Shown: positions 38,677-48,241, numbered from the stretch's first letter. The stretch is 64,000 bases of DNA from Gluconacetobacter dulcium (GCF_014174165.1 NZ_JABEQN010000010.1:62001-126000), one strand, 5' to 3'. Notes: generated by a model from the letters alone, not told the origin. A program made the numbers and translations.

Positions 38677-39090
38677 CTATCCGCCGGTAACCTGGCGCGT
38701 CCATTCCGGCAGATTGTAAAAGTTCGAGATCCGGGCGACCTTGCCCGCCCGCAGGGTAAAGAATGCGCCCGCGGGCAGGACGTAACGCTGGCCGTGGGCC
38801 TCCGGCAGCCCGTCGTCGGTGCTCAGATAGGTTCCGTGAACGACGAATTCCGCCGCCGCCCGGTCGCCAAGCCCATCGACCATCACCACCACGTCCCGGA
38901 TCTCTTCGCGATAGCAACGGTCCATGCGGGCCAGGAAGGTGCGAAACGCCTCCACGCCGCGCTCGCAGCCGCCCTGGTTGATGTCATGCACGACATCGTC
39001 GGTCAGCAGGGCCAGAAAAGCCTCGCGATCGCCGGAATTGAAGGTGCGGTAATAGGTTTCGATCAGCGTGCGGGTATGTTCAGCGGACAT
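38677..39090 (-). CDS. SnoaL/ketosteroid-isomerase-like protein
   Basis: A 137-residue NTF2-like fold protein (RTLIETYYRTFNSGDREAFLALL ... FFTLRAGKVARISNFYNL). The start at 39090 has GGAG eight bases upstream; the longer frame running to 40014 is antisense-like shadow, not protein. Enzymes and binding proteins share this fold, so no reaction can be assigned. It is embedded in the transporter operon between nitrilase and permease, suggesting a role in processing the imported compound. Confidence 0.8.
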   Translation of the reverse strand: MSAEHTRTLIETYYRTFNSGDREAFLALLTDDVVHDINQGGCERGVEAFRTFLARMDRCYREEIRDVVVMVDGLGDRAAAEFVVHGTYLSTDDGLPEAHGQRYVLPAGAFFTLRAGKVARISNFYNLPEWTRQVTGG

Positions 39091-39119
39091 GATGGGCTCC
39101 GGTCGATCTTGCTTGAAAT

Positions 39120-40001
39120 TCAGACAAAGGAATGGACGCCGGCCGGAGGCACATGGGCTGGCCAGTCGCGGCAGTTGCGCACCGCCCCATCCTGGCGCAC
39201 CGCGTCCAGCGCGGCCGGGTCGAGTGTGGCAAAGGCCCAGGACCCGGTATTCATCGCCCCCTGCGCGATGATGCCATCGGGCGGAAACCCCCGATCCATC
39301 GGGCCATAGATCGCGGCACAGCCGCAATTCGTGTCCAGCGTCTGCAACCACGGCGCGTCGCCGACCGTCGGCGCCACCGCGACGAAACACTGGTTTTCCA
39401 GCGCCCGTGCCTGGGCCGACACGCGGACGCGGTTGAAGCCGTGCAGCGTATCGGTGCAGGTCGGCACCAGGATCAGCCACGCCCCCGCCTCGACCTGCGC
39501 ACGGGTCAACATCGGAAATTCGGAATCGTAGCAGATCGCCGTGCCGATCCGGCCCCAGGGGGTGTCGAACACGCCTGGCGGGTCGCCGGCCCGCACGCCC
39601 CAGGCTTCGGTCTCGAAACGGGTCATGACATGCTTGTCCTGAAACGCGACCCGCCCGTCGGGTGCGATCAGCGGCGCGCGGTTGCGCACGAAACCGGCTT
39701 CGGGGCGCGGCAGGGTGCCGGGCATCAGCCACACCCCATGGCGCTTCGCGGCACCGATCATGATGTCCAGCAGGGCATCGCTGTGCCGGCATACGGCATG
39801 CAGTTCCGCCGTGGGGTCGGACTGCCCCGGCGCCGTCATCGCCGATGCGGCCTCCATGCAGGCATATTCCGGCAGCAGCAGCAGGTCGGCCTGGCGCGCG
39901 CCTTCCGCGACGACACGATCCAGATGGGCGTCGTAATCCTCCAGGGTGCGTGCCCGCTCGACCGGCCACGCATAGGCTCCAAGACGCAATGTCCGGCTCA
40001 T
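39120..40001 (-). CDS. Nitrilase superfamily carbon-nitrogen hydrolase
   Basis: A 293-residue C-N hydrolase with the full triad: E45 (LLLPEYA), K123 (FQDKH) and C157 (AICYDSEFP). Most members are amidases rather than true nitrilases, releasing ammonia from an amide. The start at 40001 overlaps the acetyltransferase stop by four bases. Its position in a quaternary-amine transporter operon suggests that an amide-bearing betaine or similar is the substrate; this is inference. Confidence 0.88.
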   Translation of the reverse strand: MSRTLRLGAYAWPVERARTLEDYDAHLDRVVAEGARQADLLLLPEYACMEAASAMTAPGQSDPTAELHAVCRHSDALLDIMIGAAKRHGVWLMPGTLPRPEAGFVRNRAPLIAPDGRVAFQDKHVMTRFETEAWGVRAGDPPGVFDTPWGRIGTAICYDSEFPMLTRAQVEAGAWLILVPTCTDTLHGFNRVRVSAQARALENQCFVAVAPTVGDAPWLQTLDTNCGCAAIYGPMDRGFPPDGIIAQGAMNTGSWAFATLDPAALDAVRQDGAVRNCRDWPAHVPPAGVHSFV

Positions 40002-40633
40002 CTGTCCTCCACAATCCGTTCGGGCAACGCTGCCGTGCCCAGGGCTTTCCCCCAGAAATCGAGGCGATGGGGAACCTCGTGCCCGGTCCCGACCTCCTGC
40101 CAGGGATAGACGCAGGTCAGACCGGGCAGCGGGGCGTACCCCCGGCGGGTCCAGAATGCGTCCAGCGGCGCCCAGCCCTCGGGCCTCGCCGGGTGGTCCG
40201 GCGGGCGGCGGACCGCGCAGAATACGGCGAAATCGGCACCGGCCGCGCGCGCCACCTCCTCGCGCATCGCAAAGAAGCGGACCCCGGCCCCCTGCCCCCG
40301 CCATGCCGGCAGCAGAACGGATTCGCCAAAATAGAAGAACCGTCGCAGATCCTGCCCCCGCGCCTCGAACGGCGCGCGCATGGGACCGGCTTCGTCGGCC
40401 AGCGGCAGGCAGGTGGACGCACCGACGATCCGCCCGCCACCGTCACGCGCGACGATGGCCGCCGCCTGCGGACTGCGCAGATAGACCTCGAGATACTGCC
40501 GCTCATAAAGCGGGTCGGCCCCGTCATAGAGATAGGGCCACTCGCGGAATACCGTGATTCTGAGCCGCGCCAGGTCGTCGGCGATCTCGGCCAGGCATCC
40601 GGCATGGCGGATTTCGAACGAAAGCGGCTCCAT
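39998..40633 (-). CDS. GNAT family N-acetyltransferase
   Basis: A 211-residue GNAT-fold protein (IVARDGGGRIVGAST ... FGESVLLPAWRGQGAGVRFFAMREEVAR), where WRGQGAG is the acetyl-CoA pyrophosphate-binding loop. It is the first gene of the minus-strand transporter operon and is translationally coupled to the nitrilase. The substrate is unknown. Confidence 0.85.
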   Translation of the reverse strand: MEPLSFEIRHAGCLAEIADDLARLRITVFREWPYLYDGADPLYERQYLEVYLRSPQAAAIVARDGGGRIVGASTCLPLADEAGPMRAPFEARGQDLRRFFYFGESVLLPAWRGQGAGVRFFAMREEVARAAGADFAVFCAVRRPPDHPARPEGWAPLDAFWTRRGYAPLPGLTCVYPWQEVGTGHEVPHRLDFWGKALGTAALPERIVEDR

Positions 40634-40924
40634 CAGGCTTCATCTCTCCGCAGGGACTGCGCATCGCAGCGCGAGGCATCGATCCGGATATGGCGCGAGA
40701 CGACATCCGCACACACCAACGCCCACGAGTTTTAAGGCCGACGCGCGGGTGATGGAATACGCAGCATGCCGAACCAAGCCCACAAAACCGGCCCGGCGGC
40801 CTCAAACATCTCCTCATGTCGAAACCAAACCATTCCGCGACGCAAACATTCGGGTGAATAACGAATGGAGGCGGACATGATATTCCCATGACGTCCGCCA
40901 GTCCGCGAAGGAGTGATCATCCGG
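40634..40924. promoter_or_regulatory. Divergent promoter region of the transporter genes
   Basis: About 290 bases between the minus-strand operon (start 40633) and the plus-strand binding-protein gene (start 40925). It should contain both promoters. I see no strong palindrome. AAGGAG at 40908-40913 is the ribosome site for the binding protein. Confidence 0.55.
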
Positions 40925-41902
40925 ATGCCCAAACGCACCGCCCGCCCTGGCCGGATCGCCTGCCTGTTCGCGGCGGCGAGCCTGCTCGCCGCGCCCGCCG
41001 TCGCGGCGTCTCCCGCAGGCGATCCGGCGGCCTGCGTGCCCATCCGCCTGTCCAATGTGGGCTGGACGGATGCCGAAGCCGTCACGTCGGTCGCCGCGAC
41101 GCTGTTCGACGCGCTCGGCTACGCGCCGCAGACGCCGCTGCTGCCGCTGGTCATGACCTATATGGCGATGCGCGACCGGCGCGTGGATGCGTTTCTCAGC
41201 AACTGGCAGCCCATGGGCAGCACGCCGATCGCGCCTTTCCTCGCCGATGGCTCGGTGGAGCGGCTGGCCGTCAACCTGTCGGGCGCCCATTACACGCTGG
41301 CCGTTCCCGAGTTCGTCTGGCAGGCCGGTCTGCGCGATTATCGCGACATCGCCAAATGGGGTCCGCGCCTCGGCTACATGATCTTCGGCCTGGAAGCCGG
41401 CAATGACGGCAACGCCCTGGTGCTGGACATGATCCGCAAGGACCAGTTCCACCTGGGGCGCTTCCGCCTGGTCGAAAGCAGCGAGCAGGGCATGCTCAGC
41501 CAGGTCGACCGCAGTATCCAGAGCCACCGGCCGATCGTATTCCTGGCGTGGGAACCCCACCCCATGAACCTGCGTTTCGCCCTGCACTACCTGACCGGCG
41601 GCGACGATGTCTTCGGCCCGGACGGCAAGACCACCGTCAACACCGTCATCCGGCGAGGCTATCGTACGGACTGCCCGAACGCCGCGCGATTGCTGGCCCA
41701 GATCCGCTTCACCATTCCCGACGAGAACGGCATGATGCTGGCCATCCAGCAGGACCACACGCCGCCGCTCCAGGTCGCCCGGCAGTGGCTGCGCGACCAC
41801 CCGGACGCCTGGCGCGCCTGGCTGGACGGCGTGACGACGCGCGACGGGGCGCCAGCCCTTGCCGCCGTGCGGGCACATCTGTCACTGCCCCCGGCCAATT
41901 GA
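40925..41902 (+). CDS. Betaine/choline-type ABC transporter substrate-binding protein
   Basis: Periplasmic binding protein of 325 residues, OpuAC/ChoX type. It has a Sec signal peptide (RIACLFAAASLLAAPAVAAS). Aromatic-box candidates lie in NVGWTDAEA, LSNWQPMG and FLAWEPHPMN, as in quaternary-amine binders. ChoX-like features (mature N-terminus CVPIRLSNVGWTD) suggest choline or betaine. The ATG at 40925 has AAGGAG eleven bases upstream; GTG at 40913 is less likely. It is transcribed away from its ATPase and permease. Confidence 0.9.
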   Translation: MPKRTARPGRIACLFAAASLLAAPAVAASPAGDPAACVPIRLSNVGWTDAEAVTSVAATLFDALGYAPQTPLLPLVMTYMAMRDRRVDAFLSNWQPMGSTPIAPFLADGSVERLAVNLSGAHYTLAVPEFVWQAGLRDYRDIAKWGPRLGYMIFGLEAGNDGNALVLDMIRKDQFHLGRFRLVESSEQGMLSQVDRSIQSHRPIVFLAWEPHPMNLRFALHYLTGGDDVFGPDGKTTVNTVIRRGYRTDCPNAARLLAQIRFTIPDENGMMLAIQQDHTPPLQVARQWLRDHPDAWRAWLDGVTTRDGAPALAAVRAHLSLPPAN

Positions 41903-41972
41903 TCGGTTATGGCGAAATATATGAAATTTATGTCGTATTTTAAGCAGGCGTCCACAGCCCCCCGCACTTAAC

Positions 41973-41987
41973 CTTGTTTCGAACAAG
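41973..41987. promoter_or_regulatory. Palindrome upstream of GlxA-type regulator
   Basis: CTTGTT-TCG-AACAAG is a perfect 6+3+6 inverted repeat, 51 bases before the regulator start. It may be an operator or part of the promoter. No T-run follows, so a terminator is unlikely. Confidence 0.45.
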
Positions 41988-42038
41988 AAACTACGTGCCG
42001 GACCGATTGCCGGGCCCGGCTCGTTCGGGAGAATGATC

Positions 42039-43112
42039 ATGTCAGAAGGAGCATCGGGCGACACGAAGCCGCGACTGCGCGTCGGCTTCATTCTCGCCGA
42101 ACATTTCACGCTCTCCGCGTTCGCCCTGTTCGTCGACCATCTGCGTCTGGCCGCCGACAAGGACGACCGGAGCCGCCCGATCCATTGTTCATGGCAGGTC
42201 CTGTCCTCGTCGGTCCACCCGGTACGGTCCAGTTGCGGCGTCGCGATCGCGCGGGACGCCTCCCTCGGCGATCCGCGTGCGTTCGATTACATCGTCGTGG
42301 TCGGCGGCCTGCTGCACGGGCAGAAGCAGATCGATTACGTGACGACCGTCTGGCTGCGCCGGGCCGCGGAGATGGGCATCACGCTGATCGGCGTCTGCAC
42401 CGGCACCTTCGCCCTCTGCCAGGCCGGCCTGATGGATAATCGTCGCGTCTGCGTCAGCTGGTACCATCATCGGGACTTCCAGGAAGCCTTCCCCGCGCAC
42501 GAGGTCGTCAGCGACCAGATGTTCCTCGACGATGGCGACCGCATCACCTGCTCGGGCGGCGGGGCGGCGGCCGACGTGGCCCTGCACCTGATCGAGCGCA
42601 GCATCGGCCGCCCGGCCGGGTTGAAGGCAAGCCACATCCTGCTGATGGAACGCGCGGGCAAGATCAGCAACCAGATCAGGCTGCAACCCCAGCCGCCGAC
42701 CCTGGTCGCGGAAACCCGTTTCGCCGATCCGCGGGTCCGGCGCGCGGTGCTGCATATGGAACAGAACATGGCCCGGCCGCTGCCGATCGCGCAGCTCGCC
42801 GCGCGGCTGGGCATTTCCAGCCGGCAGCTCGAACGCCTGTTCCAGACCACGCTGGGCCGCAAGCCGCAGGATTTCTATCGCACGCTGCGCCTGCGCCATG
42901 CCCGCGCGCTGCTGGAGGCGGGGGAAATGAGCGTGACCGAAATCGCGATCGACATGGGCTTTTCCGACTGCTCGCATTTCTCCCGTCATTTCAAGAGCAT
43001 GTTCGGCATCAGCCCCAGTGCCTGCCACCGCACCACCCTGCCCGGTTTCACCTCCCGTCACGACGCGCCCGACATGCAGTCCCATGCCGGCATCCGTCTG
43101 TTCTCCGATTGA
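42039..43112 (+). CDS. GlxA-type AraC regulator (DJ-1/PfpI plus HTH), copy 1
   Basis: About 357 residues: an N-terminal class-I glutamine-amidotransferase-like (DJ-1/PfpI) domain with [14 protein letters not shown] at the nucleophile-elbow, and a C-terminal AraC HTH pair ([17 protein letters not shown] and [20 protein letters not shown]). GbdR and CdhR, which control betaine and carnitine catabolism, have this layout. GGGAGA precedes the ATG at 42039; an ATG at 42033 is an alternative. It overlaps purU by four bases. It is a good candidate for the betaine regulator. Confidence 0.88.
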   Translation: MSEGASGDTKPRLRVGFILAEHFTLSAFALFVDHLRLAADKDDRSRPIHCSWQVLSSSVHPVRSSCGVAIARDASLGDPRAFDYIVVVGGLLHGQKQIDYVTTVWLRRAAEMGITLIGVCTGTFALCQAGLMDNRRVCVSWYHHRDFQEAFPAHEVVSDQMFLDDGDRITCSGGGAAADVALHLIERSIGRPAGLKASHILLMERAGKISNQIRLQPQPPTLVAETRFADPRVRRAVLHMEQNMARPLPIAQLAARLGISSRQLERLFQTTLGRKPQDFYRTLRLRHARALLEAGEMSVTEIAIDMGFSDCSHFSRHFKSMFGISPSACHRTTLPGFTSRHDAPDMQSHAGIRLFSD

Positions 43113-43981
43113 TGAAGATACCCAGATCCATGGCCCATTCCGACGCGCACGTCCTGATCGTTACCTGTGCCAGCCAGCCCGGCCTCGTCGCCGCCTGGTC
43201 GGGTTGCCTGTTTCAGGCCGGCGCGAACATCATCGAAATCAACCAGCATGCCGACCTGGCGGAAAACCAGTTCTTCATGCGCATCGCCTTCACCGCCGGC
43301 ACCCCGCCCGAGCGGAGCATGCTGGCGGCGGTCGCCGCGCGCTTCGACGCCCACTGGCAACTCCACCCGCCGCGCGAACGGCAGCGCGTGCTGATCATGG
43401 TCTCGAAATTCGACCATTGCCTGGCCGACCTGCTGTATCGCTGGCGCATCGGCGAACTGGCGATGGACCCGGTCGCCATCGTCTCCAACCACCCGCGCAC
43501 GGCCACGCAGGCCGTCGAGATCGGCGACATCCCGTTCCACCATCTCCCCGTCACGCGCGACACCAAGCCGGAGCAGGAAGCAAGCCTGCGGGCCTTGATC
43601 GAGGAGACCGGGGCCGACCTCGTCATTCTCGCGCGCTACATGCAGGTCCTGTCCGATACGATGTCGGCGTCGCTCGCCGGCCGGTGCATCAACATCCACC
43701 ATTCCTTCCTGCCGGGCTTCAAGGGCGCGCGGCCCTATCACCAGGCCCATGTGCGCGGCGTGAAGCTGATCGGCGCGACCGCCCATTACGTCACGACCGA
43801 TCTCGACGAAGGACCCATCATCGAACAGGATGTCGAGCGCATCACCCACGCGGATACGCCGGACGACCTGATCCGCAAGGGCCGGGATGTCGAGCGCCGC
43901 GTCCTGTCGCGGGCCGTGAACTACCACCTTCAGCATCGTGTCATTCTCGACGGGCATCGCACCGTCGTCTTCCCCGACTGA
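43109..43981 (+). CDS. purU: Formyltetrahydrofolate deformylase
   Basis: Hydrolyses 10-formyl-tetrahydrofolate to formate and tetrahydrofolate. The 290-residue protein has an N-terminal ACT domain (about 10-85) and a C-terminal formyltransferase-fold hydrolase with [14 protein letters not shown] and the catalytic Asp in [12 protein letters not shown]. An internal ATG at 43130 ([11 protein letters not shown]) fits the usual family start better and is possible. Its presence beside betaine genes is typical: it recycles folate charged by sarcosine oxidase. Confidence 0.92.
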   Translation: MMKIPRSMAHSDAHVLIVTCASQPGLVAAWSGCLFQAGANIIEINQHADLAENQFFMRIAFTAGTPPERSMLAAVAARFDAHWQLHPPRERQRVLIMVSKFDHCLADLLYRWRIGELAMDPVAIVSNHPRTATQAVEIGDIPFHHLPVTRDTKPEQEASLRALIEETGADLVILARYMQVLSDTMSASLAGRCINIHHSFLPGFKGARPYHQAHVRGVKLIGATAHYVTTDLDEGPIIEQDVERITHADTPDDLIRKGRDVERRVLSRAVNYHLQHRVILDGHRTVVFPD

Positions 43982-44014
43982 CAGGCTCCCCCTGCCGGTC
44001 GGGACGCCAGACGG

Positions 44015-44515
44015 TCAGATGTCGGCGGCGACGCCTGCGAACGAGAACACGACCGGTTCGACGCCCAGATCGGCCATGATCCGCCCGAATACGCTCCGCG
44101 GGATCACCCAGGTCTCGGTATTGTCCAGCGGATGGCAGGTGATGGCATCGGCTTCGAGCAGCGAGGCTTCGATGGCGAAACGCACCTGGCGCTGCGTGTC
44201 GGCGACCAGGCTGAGCGGCCCCAGCGCGCCCGGCTCGGTCCCCAGGACCGTGCGCATCAGGTCGGGACTGGCGAAAGAGAGGCGTTTGGTGCCGATCAGC
44301 GCCGGCAGGGCCTTCATGTCCAGCCGGCAATCCGCCGGTACGGTAACCAGCACCAGCACGCCCTTGGCATCCTTGAGGAAGGCATTCTTGGTATGCACGC
44401 CCTCCAGCCCGGCATAATGCAGATCCGCCTCCTCCACCGTCTGCACCGGCGGGTGGCGCACGCTCTTCGGCTGAAAGCCCAGACGGTCCAGCAGGGCACG
44501 TAAATCGTCACGCAT
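44015..44515 (-). CDS. YbaK/ProX-like aminoacyl-tRNA deacylase
   Basis: A 166-residue protein of the YbaK/EbsC/ProXp editing family (HPPVQTVEEA ... GVHTKNAFLKDAKG ... PGALGPLSLV). The family hydrolyses mischarged aminoacyl-tRNA in trans, mainly Ala- or Cys-tRNA(Pro). The GALGPL segment resembles the ProXp-Ala motif GVxGHP region. The start at 44515 lies eight bases inside the etfB-like gene, so it is made with the dehydrogenase operon, an unexpected coupling. Confidence 0.85.
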   Translation of the reverse strand: MRDDLRALLDRLGFQPKSVRHPPVQTVEEADLHYAGLEGVHTKNAFLKDAKGVLVLVTVPADCRLDMKALPALIGTKRLSFASPDLMRTVLGTEPGALGPLSLVADTQRQVRFAIEASLLEADAITCHPLDNTETWVIPRSVFGRIMADLGVEPVVFSFAGVAADI

Positions 44516-45260
44516 CAGGCGATGCTCCTCGTGATGGTCCAAGCACACCCAGCGCCCGGAGATGGTCTCGCAGTACGGTCGCCGCCTCGGCGATATCCGG
44601 ATGATCCAGCACCTGTCCCGCCCCCGTCCGCGCCGACGCACCGATCAGGCGCGGCCGCGCGCGATAGGGCCGGTCGTCGCCCTCCGCCGCCCCCTCGGCC
44701 GCCACCGGCGCGGGACCGGCCACCGGCACGACCCGCAATTCGGCCCGGCGCGCCCGATCGAAGATGAAAGGGGGAGCCGGCGCCGCGTCATGGGCGACCA
44801 GGATGCAGGGCAGGCGGACACGCGCCTCCTGCCGCGCGCCCTGCGGCAGGCCGATCATGACGGACAGCCAGCCATCCGCCGCCGCGCCGACGGCGATCAC
44901 CCCGGCCAGCAGCGGCCAGCCGAGTCGCTCGGCCAGCAGATAGGGCAGCATGCCGCTATCCTCGCCGCCGCGCGCCTGCCGCCCGGCCAACACCAGGTCC
45001 GGCGGATCGGCACCCAGATAGGTCGCCAGGTACGTGGCCAGGGCCTCGACCGCGTTGCCTCCCCCGTCCAGGCAGTCCACGCGGGCCAGCCCATGCGCCG
45101 CCGCCAGCCGCAGGGCGGGCGACGGGCCACCCGCATGCAGGCCCTCGGCCGCCCCGCCGATCGACCGCGCCAGCCCGATCGCGGCAATCTCCCCCTGCGG
45201 CGGCGCCGGACGACCGGAAAGCGGATCGATCCCGCCCGACAAGAGTACAATGCTCCGCAT
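44508..45260 (-). CDS. etfB: Electron transfer flavoprotein beta subunit of the dimethylglycine system
   Basis: A 250-residue EtfB-type protein (SPALRLAAAHGLARV, LVLAGRQARGGEDSGMLPYLLAERLGWPLL). The AMP-binding segment typical of EtfB is recognisable around GRQARGGEDSG. With EtfA and DgcA/DgcB it takes electrons from dimethylglycine demethylation to the quinone pool. The ATG at 45260 overlaps the etfA stop by one base. The upstream open frame to 45770 is not protein-like. Confidence 0.86.
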   Translation of the reverse strand: MRSIVLLSGGIDPLSGRPAPPQGEIAAIGLARSIGGAAEGLHAGGPSPALRLAAAHGLARVDCLDGGGNAVEALATYLATYLGADPPDLVLAGRQARGGEDSGMLPYLLAERLGWPLLAGVIAVGAAADGWLSVMIGLPQGARQEARVRLPCILVAHDAAPAPPFIFDRARRAELRVVPVAGPAPVAAEGAAEGDDRPYRARPRLIGASARTGAGQVLDHPDIAEAATVLRDHLRALGVLGPSRGASPDA

Positions 45261-46351
45261 CACGCCCCCTCCTCCCGCAACAGGGCCAGCAGGGCCGGCA
45301 TCACCGCCTGCGCATCGGCAACGATCGACAGTCCGGCGCGTGCGATGATCGCGGCATGCAGGTCGGTATTCACCGCCACGACGTGCTCCACCTTGCCCAG
45401 CCCCTGAAGATGCTGCGGCGCGCCGGCAATGCCGAACGCCAGATAGCATCGCGCATCCAGCACCGTACCGGACGCCCCCACCTGGGCGGCGCGCGGCATC
45501 AGGCCCGCATCGCAGACCACGCGGCTCGCCCCCTCCGTCGCGCCCAGCGCGCGGGCAAGGGCATGAAATGTCTCGAAATCCGTGACGCCCTGCCCCGCCG
45601 ACACGACGAACGGCGCCTCCGACAGCGGAACCGCGCCGGCCGGTGCCCGCGCGACGGGTCCAAGCACCACGCCTCCCACCGGCCGCGCGGACGGCGAGGC
45701 TGGCGGCGGCCCGGCCTCCAGCATCCGTCCTTCGCGGGCCTCTCCGGCGTAGGGGGCCACCCGGTCGCACGGCAGGGTCACCACCCGCGCCACCGCCGCG
45801 ACACGCTCATACCGGCCGCCGCGACACGGCCGGATACCCTGGCGGACATTCAGCGCCTCGACACCCGGCTGGATCGGCCAGCCGCTCCGCGCCGCCACCC
45901 GCCGCGCGAAATCCCCGCCGACCCTGCTCTCGGCGAACAGCACATGGCGCGGAGCGAAGGGGCCGAGCAGGTCCATCAGCACTCCGGGCACCGCTTCCGG
46001 ATCGTCCGTGCCGCCGACCGTCAGCACGCGATCCGCGCCCGCCTCGCCGGCCGCATTGCCGGCCACGTCGCCGAGACCGATCAGCACGACACCACCATCG
46101 GTTCCGGCCAGCATCCGCGCCGCGCCGACAAGCTGGCGGCCCCAGCGGTCCAGCCCGCCATCGACGGCCTCGACGACGGCGGCCACCCAGAAGGCGGGCG
46201 TTTCGATCCGCCGGACGGTCGCTTCGCGCGGCCGGCGCGACACGACCATGCCCGCGACATTCCCGTCACGCGCCAGGCGCGGCCGCTCTCCGCCGGGCAC
46301 AAGGCACCGCGACCGCTCGGCACGCGGGTCCCGCCTGATCCGTCCCGTCAT
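45260..46351 (-). CDS. etfA: Electron transfer flavoprotein alpha subunit of the dimethylglycine system
   Basis: A 363-residue EtfA-type flavoprotein. The C-terminal FAD domain has ASGTVLDARCYLAFGIAGAPQHLQGL followed by VVAVNTDLHAAII, both typical. The N-terminal domain is more divergent. It overlaps dgcB by four bases. It is specialised for this operon rather than the general fatty-acid ETF, judging by its linkage. Confidence 0.9.
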   Translation of the reverse strand: MTGRIRRDPRAERSRCLVPGGERPRLARDGNVAGMVVSRRPREATVRRIETPAFWVAAVVEAVDGGLDRWGRQLVGAARMLAGTDGGVVLIGLGDVAGNAAGEAGADRVLTVGGTDDPEAVPGVLMDLLGPFAPRHVLFAESRVGGDFARRVAARSGWPIQPGVEALNVRQGIRPCRGGRYERVAAVARVVTLPCDRVAPYAGEAREGRMLEAGPPPASPSARPVGGVVLGPVARAPAGAVPLSEAPFVVSAGQGVTDFETFHALARALGATEGASRVVCDAGLMPRAAQVGASGTVLDARCYLAFGIAGAPQHLQGLGKVEHVVAVNTDLHAAIIARAGLSIVADAQAVMPALLALLREEGA

Positions 46352-48237
46352 GGCACCACGGCCTCCAGCACGAGTTCAGCCACGTCCTTCACCTCGGGGC
46401 GCTCCCCCGTCACGCCCTCGAGCATCGCCGTGCATCCGGGGCACGCCACCGCGACGATGGACGCGCCGCTCTGCCGGACCTGCTCCATCCGCAGGTCGGG
46501 AATCCGGGTGACCGCATCGACATCGCTCGCCGGGCTTCCGCCGCCGCCACCGCAGCACATGGACCGCATGCCGTGGCGCTCGACTTCCACGCGGGTGCGA
46601 CAGGCCGCGTCCAGCAGGCGGCGGGGCGCGTCGATCACACCGTTATAGCGCCCCAGATAGCAGGGATCATGATAGGCCACGGCCGGCCCGTCACGCTGCG
46701 CGAGGACAAGCCGCCCGTCCCGCACCAGTTCGTCCAGCAGGGTCGTATGGTGCTCGACCACCCATGTCCCGCCCAAGGCGGGATATTCGTTTTTCAGGAC
46801 GTGGAAGGCATGCGGGTCGGCGGTGACGATCCTGCCGAATCTCCGTGTTCCAAGCACCCCGATCGCATCCCGCGCCAGCGCCTGGAACGTCGCCTCGTCC
46901 CCCAGCCGCCGCGCGACATCGCCGCAATCGACCTCGTCGGCGCCCAGCGTGGCGAACCGCAGCCCCGCCTTGCGCATCAGCGTCACCAGCGCCCGCAGCG
47001 ATCGTCCGTAACGCAGGTCGTAGGCCCCTTCGCCCAGCCAGAGCAGGATATCGGTCTCCTCCCCCGGCGCGAGGACCGGAACATCCAGGGCCGCGATCCC
47101 GTCCGTCCGCGCATCGAGCGCCCGCCCGCCCGGCTCCGCCTGCTCGCGCGACGCACGCAGCACCTGCTCCGCGCCCGCCGGCACCGCGCCTTTCATCAGG
47201 GTCTGGCCACGCCGCAATGCAATCACCGCGTCCACATGCTCGATCAGCATCGGGCATTCCTCGACGCAGGCGCGACATGTGGTGCAGGCCCACAAGGTGT
47301 CGGGTGCCAGCACTTGTCCGACGATCTCGGCATCCATGCCGCCACCGCCGGGCATGGCCGGCGCATGGGGCGCGGGGCTCCCGGCATAGGGCGCGGGCCG
47401 CTCCCGCATCGCACCGGAGAGCCCCTGTATCAGCGCCTTCGGATTCAGGCGCTGCCCCGCCGCGAAAGCCGGACAGGCTTCCTCGCAGCGTCCGCACTGA
47501 ATGCAGGCATCGAAACTTGCCAGTTCCGGCCGGGTAAAATCGCGTGGCGTCAGCACACCCAGCCGCTCATGCACAAGATCGAGCGGCCACAGCGCCGTAT
47601 CGAACGGGCGCAGGAGACCGGCACGGGCAAACCGGCCGGGCCGCGTATGTCCGGTAAGCCAGGCAATGCCCGCCAGCCCATGACGCATCGGCCCGCGCCC
47701 GACGGCGACCAGCAGCGCGACACCGCCAGCCAGGGCCAGGGCCAGTCCGGCAAGGCCAGCCGCATGAAGGCCGGTGTCACTCACGGAGAGCGCGACGACC
47801 ACATTCCCCACACACCACGCAAGCAGCGCGACCGGCAGCCAGACAAACGCCCCCCCCGAAAGCTGGGACGGGGTATGCGGCCGCCTGCGGGCGCGATCGA
47901 TCAGGGCACCCCACGCCCCCGGCACGAAGAAAACGATCGCGACGATCCGGATGATGAATCCGGGCACCGGCGGCATCCCCGGCAGCACGCCCAGCAGCAA
48001 CGCCAGCGAACCGCCCAGCAATCCCCCGGCGGCCAGCGCGTGCATGCGCGCATTCCTCGGCCGCCTGGCAACGACGTGATGAACGTCCACGAGATAGCGC
48101 CGCGGCACCAGCACCAGGCCGGCCAGCCAGGACCGGCCGACCGGGCGCCCCTTCAGCCAGCGCGCCAGCAGAACCATCCAGACGAGGGCCACAGCGGCCC
48201 CCGCGCACGCCATTTCCGCAAGAACCAGCCAGCGCAT
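46348..48237 (-). CDS. dgcB: Dimethylglycine catabolism iron-sulfur membrane protein DgcB
   Basis: About 629 residues. N-terminal membrane helices (several hydrophobic stretches in the first 200 residues) precede two [4Fe-4S] motifs, CIQCGRCEEACPAF and CTTCRACVEECPML. Two cysteine-rich CCG domains follow (YHDPCYLGRYN, CCGGGGGSPASD). This is the heterodisulfide-reductase-like electron conduit that accepts electrons from DgcA/ETF and delivers them to quinone. The start at 48237 is four bases after the dgcA stop. Confidence 0.92.
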   Translation of the reverse strand: MRWLVLAEMACAGAAVALVWMVLLARWLKGRPVGRSWLAGLVLVPRRYLVDVHHVVARRPRNARMHALAAGGLLGGSLALLLGVLPGMPPVPGFIIRIVAIVFFVPGAWGALIDRARRRPHTPSQLSGGAFVWLPVALLAWCVGNVVVALSVSDTGLHAAGLAGLALALAGGVALLVAVGRGPMRHGLAGIAWLTGHTRPGRFARAGLLRPFDTALWPLDLVHERLGVLTPRDFTRPELASFDACIQCGRCEEACPAFAAGQRLNPKALIQGLSGAMRERPAPYAGSPAPHAPAMPGGGGMDAEIVGQVLAPDTLWACTTCRACVEECPMLIEHVDAVIALRRGQTLMKGAVPAGAEQVLRASREQAEPGGRALDARTDGIAALDVPVLAPGEETDILLWLGEGAYDLRYGRSLRALVTLMRKAGLRFATLGADEVDCGDVARRLGDEATFQALARDAIGVLGTRRFGRIVTADPHAFHVLKNEYPALGGTWVVEHHTTLLDELVRDGRLVLAQRDGPAVAYHDPCYLGRYNGVIDAPRRLLDAACRTRVEVERHGMRSMCCGGGGGSPASDVDAVTRIPDLRMEQVRQSGASIVAVACPGCTAMLEGVTGERPEVKDVAELVLEAVVP

Positions 48238-48241
48238 GGTG

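Noticed and set aside
38677-40014. A 445-codon frame covering the SnoaL gene and the nitrilase region
   Set aside because: Only the last 137 codons look like protein. The upstream part lies out of frame over the nitrilase gene, whose catalytic triad is intact.
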